NCBI GenBank assembly: GCA_012800565.1
Contig: JAAZIZ010000105.1
Location: 1-12,014, forward strand
Direction of reading: 5' to 3'
Source of the DNA: Lentisphaerota bacterium
Lineage (GTDB): Bacteria; Verrucomicrobiota; Lentisphaeria; Oligosphaerales; Oligosphaeraceae
Length of the DNA stretch: 12,014 nt
Under the pieces are notes generated by a model that saw nothing but the letters and a program-made list of their open reading frames with translations, was not told the DNA's origin and did not search any database. Made by a program: the position numbers and the translations under genes. Of the stretch, positions 7,273-12,014 are shown one piece after another (position 1 is the first letter of the stretch; each line of letters starts with the position of its first letter).

Positions 7273-9699
7273 TCAGCAATCTGGGGCGACGGCGACGATT
7301 TGCGGTGCCCCCAGCAAACCGCTGGGTTTGGCATAGCGCTCCAGGCGGTTGGCCATAGTGTTGTAACAATGCAGCTTCAGGTGGACAGGACCCTGCAGTT
7401 CTCCGAGAGGGAAGCGCCAGGGCGAGAAGATGCGCTGGCCGATACAGCGGCCGTCGGCCTCCAGCTCTGCAATGCCACTGATTGCAGGCAGCCAGAGTTC
7501 GTCTCCGGGCAGGATTTCCTGCGGGCCGAGGTCATAGCTGACTTTCCCGGAATAAAAGACCTGTCCCTGGACTTCCCAGCCGCGGGCAGGGTCAAGAGTC
7601 TGCCGCCGAGGCTTGAGAGTGAATTCGGCCCGGGCCGGGGCATACATATCCAGCATATAGCTGCTCATGCAGCGGCAATGATAATCAGTAAAGGTCTGCA
7701 GTTCCAGATCGAAATCTCCGGTCAGCAGACAGGGGGTGGCGAAAGAAGCCGCAGTATTCAGGCTGATGTGCGTCTCACCGCATTCCGGCGGCAGGGCAAA
7801 GCTGACATATTCATCAGCAAAGACCCGCTCCGGGCGGCCGCCGCAAAGCTTTTCTCCGGACAGAAAGACTGCCGCGGACAGCTCTGCGGGCACCAGCAGC
7901 CGGAGCCCTAAGGCGCTGCTGCGGCGGAAAGACAACTGCTGCTCGAAAGGGATGCAGTTCGGCTCATCCCAGACTACCGGCAGCGCAGCGTCAAGAGTCC
8001 GCCGGAGCAGAGCCTTAACCGGGCGGCGGTAATTTTCCTGCGGACCGCCCAGGATGGCAATTTCGCCGGACGCCAGTTCAAGCTCATAGCTGCTGCCCTT
8101 GAAAGTCAGCTGTCCGCGCAGGGTTTGCTCACTCCAGACGTTGCCGAGCAGCAGCACCTCACTGCCATCCGGCAGACGCCGGTGCATGGCGGCCAGTTCT
8201 CCGCCGCTGAAATCGAACCCCGGTGCCGGTAATGGCTGTTCCGGTTGTTCCGGGTCAAGCAGATGCAGGAATTGCCCGGCGTGCTTTTGGTCGCAGATGA
8301 CGTAGTTCAGGCCGGAGCGGTTCAAGCGGTCGCAGAGACGGAAGAACGGCGCGCTGCTGTGCCCTTGCCAGACTTGTTCAGTGGGATCGGGGACGGCAAT
8401 TTCGGCCGGATATTCGCCCTGCGCGGCGGCCTGGCAGCAGCGGGCCAGCCAGTCATTGAATTGACGCAGGCCGTGTCGCAGCAGGCTGTGCCTGAATTCC
8501 GGCGGGGCGAAGAATTTAGTGCTGCGGTGCAGGCGGTGATGCACTGCGTGCGGGACGATAAAGTTCACCCCCTGGAGGATTTGCCAGGTTGCGATTTTGC
8601 GCAGTTCTTCATACGTGGCTCCCCAGTTGGTGGCAGCGAACATCTCGCACATCACTCGCGGCCGGCGGTACAGGTAGGCTGCGCTGGCGGCGTATTTTGC
8701 CCGCAGGTCGGTTGCGGTGTGGTAGAAGCTCGGGTGCTGTGAGCGTTCCATTCCGCCGCCCAGGGTCACTGCCGGATGGAACAGGCGGGCATCGTAATGG
8801 GTGCCACCGTCCAGCACCGCGATTTCATGATCGGTGCCGGGAAAGTCGGCGTGCTGCAGCAGTTCCAGGGGTGCGCCTTCCGAGAACGCTGAAGAGCGGT
8901 AGCAGTCTTTGAATTCCAGCGGACCGGTATCGGAGGTATGGAAAGTATATTTGAGATTATGTTCCTGGCACCAGCGGAAATTATTGCGGAACCACTGCTG
9001 ATAGAGCTCGCCAGTCAGGCGCCAGTAATCGCGCAGTACGGTCTGATCGGTGCCGGTGAACAGACCACGCAGGCGCGTTTCCAGGGTGTATCCGAAACGA
9101 TTGGCGAAAGCGGCGGAGAAATTTCGGCTCCAGGGATAGAATTTCTCGCCGGATAATTTATGCGCCGTTCCGGCGTCTACCCGGCGGTTGTCGGCATCGG
9201 AAAAGAATCCGCTGATGCCGTTTCCGAAATATTCCTGGAAGCGCCGGAAGTATTCTTCATAGACGATTTCGATAAACAAGCGTGAGCTTTCCGGCTCCTC
9301 GAATGCTGGAAAGCCCCATGGCACCGTGACGACTTCGAGGCGTCCATCCGGGTTGGGGCGCAGCCGCATTTGCTGCAGTTCGGGGTTGCGCTGCAGGATT
9401 CTCCCGCCGGCTTCACCCGGCGGGTAATTGAATCCGTCATTGATCCATAATGCCAGCTGTTCTGCGCGTGCTGCCAGGATGAAGCGGTGAGTAACCTCAA
9501 ACCAGAAATCTGACAAATATCCCTCTTTATCGAAGCCATCCGGCGGTTTGTTGAACAGCACGATGCCGCCGTAGCCCGCTGCCCGGACCTGTTGCATGGC
9601 CAGGTTGATCGCCTCTTGGGTAAGGTCTGCGGGCGCGGTACTGTTCAGGAAGTAGAACGGTATGGGCCGGAATTGATTCAGCTGCTCTGTATTCATCAT
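7273..9699 (-). CDS. GH106-like glycoside hydrolase, cytosolic, 808 aa
   Basis: Resembles the GH106 family, whose known members are alpha-L-rhamnosidases, though many relatives are uncharacterised, so the sugar is uncertain. Landmarks in order: RPIPFYFLNS (11-20) and GYGGIVLFN (42-50), the family's barrel opening; NDGFNYPPGEAGG (87-99); YEEYFRRFQEYFGNGISGFF (147-166), then SDAD; RFGYTLETRLRGLF (201-214); PRVMCEMFAATNWG (347-360) with E352; TWQILQGVNFIVPH (371-384); and a C-terminal beta-sandwich (about 700-808) with RIFSPWRFPLGELQGPVHLK and a closing SGLLGAPQ, much like the galactose-binding-like end of GH106/GH2-type enzymes. There is no signal peptide, so it should act in the cytosol on imported oligosaccharides. 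Two ATGs stand in tandem (9699, 9696); GGAG (complement of 9704-9707) is better spaced for the second, so the protein may be 807 aa. Last gene of the minus cluster, 66 bp after the NodB-like gene. SDAD stands where many relatives seem to have a DEP-type motif. Confidence 0.75.
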   Translation of the reverse strand: MMNTEQLNQFRPIPFYFLNSTAPADLTQEAINLAMQQVRAAGYGGIVLFNKPPDGFDKEGYLSDFWFEVTHRFILAARAEQLALWINDGFNYPPGEAGGRILQRNPELQQMRLRPNPDGRLEVVTVPWGFPAFEEPESSRLFIEIVYEEYFRRFQEYFGNGISGFFSDADNRRVDAGTAHKLSGEKFYPWSRNFSAAFANRFGYTLETRLRGLFTGTDQTVLRDYWRLTGELYQQWFRNNFRWCQEHNLKYTFHTSDTGPLEFKDCYRSSAFSEGAPLELLQHADFPGTDHEIAVLDGGTHYDARLFHPAVTLGGGMERSQHPSFYHTATDLRAKYAASAAYLYRRPRVMCEMFAATNWGATYEELRKIATWQILQGVNFIVPHAVHHRLHRSTKFFAPPEFRHSLLRHGLRQFNDWLARCCQAAAQGEYPAEIAVPDPTEQVWQGHSSAPFFRLCDRLNRSGLNYVICDQKHAGQFLHLLDPEQPEQPLPAPGFDFSGGELAAMHRRLPDGSEVLLLGNVWSEQTLRGQLTFKGSSYELELASGEIAILGGPQENYRRPVKALLRRTLDAALPVVWDEPNCIPFEQQLSFRRSSALGLRLLVPAELSAAVFLSGEKLCGGRPERVFADEYVSFALPPECGETHISLNTAASFATPCLLTGDFDLELQTFTDYHCRCMSSYMLDMYAPARAEFTLKPRRQTLDPARGWEVQGQVFYSGKVSYDLGPQEILPGDELWLPAISGIAELEADGRCIGQRIFSPWRFPLGELQGPVHLKLHCYNTMANRLERYAKPSGLLGAPQIVAVAPDC

Positions 9700-9703
9700 G
9701 ATG

Positions 9704-9707
9704 CTCC
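9704..9707 (-). promoter_or_regulatory. Shine-Dalgarno site of the GH106-like gene
   Basis: GGAG on the minus strand lies 4 nt before the first ATG (9699-9697) and 7 nt before the second (9696-9694). The spacing favours the second ATG; the two starts differ by one residue. Confidence 0.5.
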
Positions 9708-9765
9708 GTCGGAAAGAGTGTCAGCAGCAAATATGGTCAAGACGCGGACAGGTGCCGGCAGCCGC

Positions 9766-10959
9766 TTATTCCCAGGCGGTGTTGCCGAGCAGGCCATCGC
9801 TGAAGAACACCGGTTGGCCGCCCCAGTCCTCGACCATGCAGCGAGTGGCTTCCTCAATGCGTGCCAAGTGGTCCGGGATATAATTCGGGTAATACGGGAA
9901 AGTGTATTGCTCGTGGCTGGCGCCGCCGCAAACCTCAACCCCGAATTTTTCCGCATTGCGGAAATAATTGCTGTATTTTTCCGGAATTTCTGCCAGTGGG
10001 GTAAGATTGCAGCAGCAGGCGCCGGCAGCAGAGAAGAAAACTTCCAGGGCCGGATCGTAATAAACCCGATGCGAGTTGAGGTAGCTGTCTTCTTCCGGGA
10101 AGTCGTAATGCAACATCAAAGCTTCGGTCGGTGTCCGGCGGTCCTGGCCGGACGAGGAGCGTTTTTCGATGCTGCTCATATCGCCGCCGCGCTGGCGGTC
10201 AGCCAGGCTTGGACCGCCCATGACCCGGGCTCTGAACGACCGGGAATAGCACCGGCCGCCGCGGCGGATGAATTCGGCGGCCACGACCGGGTGCACATTC
10301 GCCCAGTGGATGACCACTGGCGCGATAAAGGTCTGCTCGCCGGCGAAACGGATGATTTCGTTCTGTATCAGGTCGTAATCACGGGAGAATTCCTCGACGC
10401 TGCTTTCCAGGTATGGCCGGTCGGGGAATTCGCTGTAGGAATGGAAAGACAGCTTCAGCCAGTCGGAGTTATCTATGAATTCCTGTTTCCAGATATCGGG
10501 GACCTGGTTGAGGGTGAACTCATGGTGGTCATTGTGGTAGAAGCAGTTCAGGGTGACTTTCAGGCCCAGCCGGTCGTGGATTTTCTTCAGGCCGGCCAGA
10601 TAGAAATGCTCAAAGGCACGCTTCGGGCGCTCCTTGGCCAGGTCAGTCAGGAAGAATATATGGTCGTCGATGTAGAAATTGCAGCGGCGGAAGGATTTTT
10701 TGTCCCAGACCAGAGTCAGCTCCTGGGAATAAGTCCCGAAAGGCGTCAGGACTGAAGCCGTGACCTGGTTGATTTTCCGGTCCAGGGTGACGTCGGTGGA
10801 GAAGCGCCGGCCTTCCATTGTTGCCGGGCGGCCATTGACTTTAACCGGATAGCCGCTGCCGGACAGACCTTCCAGATGCACAGTCAGTGAACGCGCATCT
10901 TCCCGGCCGTGGTTGTGATTCAATACCGCACCTTGACGCAAATTCGTGATTTCCAACAT
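9766..10959 (-). CDS. NodB-like (polysaccharide deacetylase fold) protein with beta-rich N-terminal domain, 397 aa
   Basis: Tentatively a metal-dependent carbohydrate hydrolase. Residues 1 to about 86 look like an immunoglobulin-like beta domain (LTVHLEG, VKVNGRPA, a turn-rich run to LTLVWDK). The rest resembles a NodB/deacetylase barrel: FYIDDHIFF (95-103) with paired D98 and D99, KVTLNCFYHND (134-144), LKLSFHSYSEFPD (168-180), VVIHWANVHP (215-224), and near the C-terminus ASHEQYTFPYYPNYIPD (347-363) then GGQPVFFSDG. Classical CE4 enzymes bind metal through Asp and H-x3-H; here the equivalent stretch reads H173-x3-E177, so it is a divergent member and may not deacetylate. No signal peptide is present, which is unusual for both domain types and places it in the cytosol. 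An AAGGA ribosome site 8 nt upstream supports the start. Middle gene of the minus cluster. Fold call moderate, reaction unknown. Confidence 0.72.
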   Translation of the reverse strand: MLEITNLRQGAVLNHNHGREDARSLTVHLEGLSGSGYPVKVNGRPATMEGRRFSTDVTLDRKINQVTASVLTPFGTYSQELTLVWDKKSFRRCNFYIDDHIFFLTDLAKERPKRAFEHFYLAGLKKIHDRLGLKVTLNCFYHNDHHEFTLNQVPDIWKQEFIDNSDWLKLSFHSYSEFPDRPYLESSVEEFSRDYDLIQNEIIRFAGEQTFIAPVVIHWANVHPVVAAEFIRRGGRCYSRSFRARVMGGPSLADRQRGGDMSSIEKRSSSGQDRRTPTEALMLHYDFPEEDSYLNSHRVYYDPALEVFFSAAGACCCNLTPLAEIPEKYSNYFRNAEKFGVEVCGGASHEQYTFPYYPNYIPDHLARIEEATRCMVEDWGGQPVFFSDGLLGNTAWE

Positions 10960-10967
10960 CGCTGATT

Positions 10968-10972
10968 TCCTT
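10968..10972 (-). promoter_or_regulatory. Shine-Dalgarno site of the NodB-like gene
   Basis: AAGGA on the minus strand sits 8 nt before the ATG at 10959, within a purine-rich AGGAAGGAAA run. It is the clearest ribosome site of the minus cluster. Confidence 0.6.
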
Positions 10973-10987
10973 CCTGGGTTAATCTCT

Positions 10988-11009
10988 CGGCAGACTCTGC
11001 GGCCTGCCG
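10988..11009 (-). other. Hairpin in the gap between the membrane-protein and NodB-like genes
   Basis: CGGCAG and CTGCCG form a perfect 6-bp inverted repeat with a 10-nt loop; a nested GCAGA/TCTGC stem competes with it. No T-run follows on the minus strand, so this is not an intrinsic terminator. It could be an mRNA processing or stability element that sets different levels for the membrane protein and the downstream enzymes (inference). Confidence 0.3.
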
Positions 11010-11015
11010 TAATTT

Positions 11016-11690
11016 TCAGTCCTGGGCGGCAGAATCGACACTGCTGTCTGCGGCGTTTGCCTTAGGGGGATGCTGCTTCAGAAAAAGCACACTTTCGAGG
11101 CTGGCGAAGAACAGCAGCAGATATCCTGCCCCTTCGCAGGCTTCTTCGAAAATCCGCTTGTAGAGGCGGTTATAGTCATCCTGCAGGAAAGTATACAGGA
11201 AAGTGCCGTCACCGACCAGCTGGGCCAGCGGCACAGCGATAATAAAAGCCGCCCACATCATGGTGAAAGCGTAGCTGCCGGCGAAATGGAGTATCTGTTT
11301 TATGCAGTCCTGCCGTGCGTTCCAGCAATATACCGCTGCGGCGACAAGGAACAGGAAGACGACTTTCCAGCCCAGGACGGGGAGCAAGGCATCCAGAATT
11401 TTGTCCAGCTCCCGCCCGGCGGCGAAAGCGGCTATGGCGGCCAGCAAGGATAGGATATGCCGGGAATCGGGGCAGATGCGGCGGCCGGCGAGGAGAACCG
11501 CAGCCGAGGCACAGAGCATTGCGAACTGCAGCCATTCGAAGCAGCCGTTCTCTTTGAAGAACGCGATCGAATTGTTGTTGCGCCAGTGCGGAATGCTCAG
11601 GAAAAGCAGGAATACCGCAGCAGTGTAGATGATGTATCGAGCGAGGAGGACAACGTGCGGAATGGAGTTTTTTTCTTCGGTACAGGACAT
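11016..11690 (-). CDS. Uncharacterised six-helix membrane protein, 224 aa
   Basis: Not recognised as any named family. Hydrophobicity suggests six membrane helices, at about 13-33, 52-69, 78-93, 105-125, 138-158 and 186-204, with a short charged N-terminus and a polar, Ser/Asp/Ala-rich C-terminal tail (208-224). Charged residues at helix edges look deliberate: FEWLQF (51-56), RELDKILD (93-100), and FEEACEG (181-187) with a later E199. These Glu/Arg/Asp positions could form an intramembrane site, but nothing identifies a substrate. There is no ATP-binding or known transporter motif. It is the first gene of the minus cluster, 56 bp before the NodB-like gene, and the only membrane protein beside two cytosolic enzymes, so a role in uptake or sensing is possible but unsupported. 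The ATG at 11690 has only a weak GAG upstream; no other good start is visible. Confidence 0.75.
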   Translation of the reverse strand: MSCTEEKNSIPHVVLLARYIIYTAAVFLLFLSIPHWRNNNSIAFFKENGCFEWLQFAMLCASAAVLLAGRRICPDSRHILSLLAAIAAFAAGRELDKILDALLPVLGWKVVFLFLVAAAVYCWNARQDCIKQILHFAGSYAFTMMWAAFIIAVPLAQLVGDGTFLYTFLQDDYNRLYKRIFEEACEGAGYLLLFFASLESVLFLKQHPPKANAADSSVDSAAQD

Positions 11691-11855
11691 GGCTCAATGG
11701 AGGTGATGAGGGTGCGGCAGTAAGCGGCAAGCGCCGCGGTCTTGCGGGAGAGGTGCAGGGGCCATCTGGCCCGGTCGGGATAACTGCAGATAAATTACTG
11801 CCTGGATCGGGTTTTACAACTCCGGAGCCGGAAATGGAGCGGCAGGAAGATGTTT

Positions 11856-11877
11856 GCCTGCGGGATGGCGTGCAGGC
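11856..11877 (-). other. Leader hairpin of the minus cluster
   Basis: GCCTGC and GCAGGC form a perfect 6-bp stem with a 10-nt loop, just downstream of the putative -10 box on the minus strand. There is no U-run. Two smaller 5-bp stems follow, GGGCC/GGCCC (11759-11772) and GCGGC/GCCGC (11724-11737). Confidence 0.25.
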
Positions 11878-11889
11878 CGAAAGGCGATT

Positions 11890-11895
11890 ATTATA
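11890..11895 (-). promoter_or_regulatory. Possible -10 box of the minus cluster
   Basis: A perfect TATAAT on the minus strand lies in an AT-rich patch (TTTAATATAATAAT) inside GC-rich DNA. No convincing -35 stands 16-18 nt upstream. It would produce a leader of about 190 nt before the membrane-protein gene. A weaker alternative is TTGTAA (minus strand, 11819-11814), which lacks a good -10. Confidence 0.3.
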
Positions 11896-11935
11896 TTAAA
11901 GGGTGTCCCAAAAGAGCTCCGAGCGTATTTTATCC

Positions 11936-11962
11936 GCAGATTACGCAGATTGTCGAGATTAA
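11936..11962. repeat. Degenerate 9-bp tandem repeat (GCAGATTAC type)
   Basis: Three consecutive 9-nt units are visible: GCAGATTAC (11936-11944), GCAGATTGT (11945-11953) and CGAGATTAA (11954-11962). The first two differ at two positions and the third is more diverged. It lies outside any gene and looks like a short intergenic repeat of the kind found many times in some genomes. Copy number elsewhere cannot be seen here. Confidence 0.6.
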
Positions 11963-11991
11963 GAATCACTAGGATTTCACAGGGGGTGAGC

Positions 11992-12014
11992 TTGTCCGAC
12001 CTGTCCGACTTGTC
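11992..12014. repeat. 9-bp tandem repeat (TTGTCCGAC type), cut by the window end
   Basis: TTGTCCGAC (11992-12000), CTGTCCGAC (12001-12009) and the partial TTGTC (12010-12014) follow one another without spacers. The array probably continues beyond the window. Spacer-free 9-bp units are a simple tandem repeat, not a CRISPR. Confidence 0.65.

Larger units (their letters stand above)
11691..12014. other. Gene-free right end: leader of the minus cluster and intergenic repeats
   Basis: No credible gene lies in these 324 bases; short open frames here match nothing recognisable. Reading leftward it holds a possible -10 box, three small hairpins (11856-11877, 11759-11772, 11724-11737) and the start of the membrane-protein gene. 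Its outer part (from about 11936) holds two sets of 9-bp tandem repeats. The TATAAT at 11895-11890 would imply a leader of nearly 200 nt, long for a simple promoter. Confidence 0.5.

Noticed and set aside
9592..10755. 387-aa open frame on the plus strand opposite the NodB-like gene
   Set aside because: No recognisable domain and no sensible start context. The opposite frame has a ribosome site and NodB-like motifs.
11697..11711. Ribosome-site-like AATGGAGGTGATGAG on the plus strand
   Set aside because: It leads only to a very short frame and lies in the leader of the minus-strand gene; chance purine-rich stretch.
11936..12014. CRISPR-like array at the right end
   Set aside because: Units are 9 bp with no spacers, far shorter than CRISPR repeats.

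Overview
The window is about 12 kb of GC-rich coding DNA with short AT-rich leaders. It carries seven genes in two convergent clusters of glycan-related type. The best guess for the source is a member of the Lentisphaerota (Victivallales-like) or a close relative in the PVC group. The grounds are a prepilin-type protein with a Lentisphaera-style N-terminus and an H-X9-DG motif, two DUF4838 proteins, and a GntR-headed regulator with a LacI-like sensor. This is inferred from gene style only; there is no rRNA or other marker gene.

Plus-strand cluster (122-7224), gaps of 23, 82 and 41 bp: (1) a secreted DUF4838 (GH163-related) protein, (2) a GntR/LacI hybrid transcription regulator, (3) a pseudopilin with the H-X9-DG motif, (4) a second, larger secreted DUF4838 protein with an added GATase/ThuA-like N-terminal domain. 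The leader before gene 1 has a plausible promoter, an inverted repeat over the predicted transcription start, and a 9-bp direct repeat spaced 22 bp, so it looks like an operator.

Minus-strand cluster (11690-7273, read leftward), gaps of 56 and 66 bp: (5) a six-helix membrane protein of unknown function, (6) a cytosolic NodB-like (polysaccharide deacetylase fold) protein with a beta-rich N-terminal domain, (7) a cytosolic GH106-like glycoside hydrolase. The clusters converge with only 48 bp between stop codons and no clear terminator. The right end (11691-12014) has no gene. It holds the leader of the minus cluster, small hairpins and two sets of 9-bp tandem repeats, one of them cut by the window edge.

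Working model (inference): the plus cluster acts outside the cytoplasm, where two GH163-like enzymes process a complex glycan, possibly with the pseudopilin as a surface element, under the GntR/LacI regulator. The minus cluster has no signal peptides on its enzymes and would finish the breakdown inside the cell. No substrate can be assigned from sequence alone.
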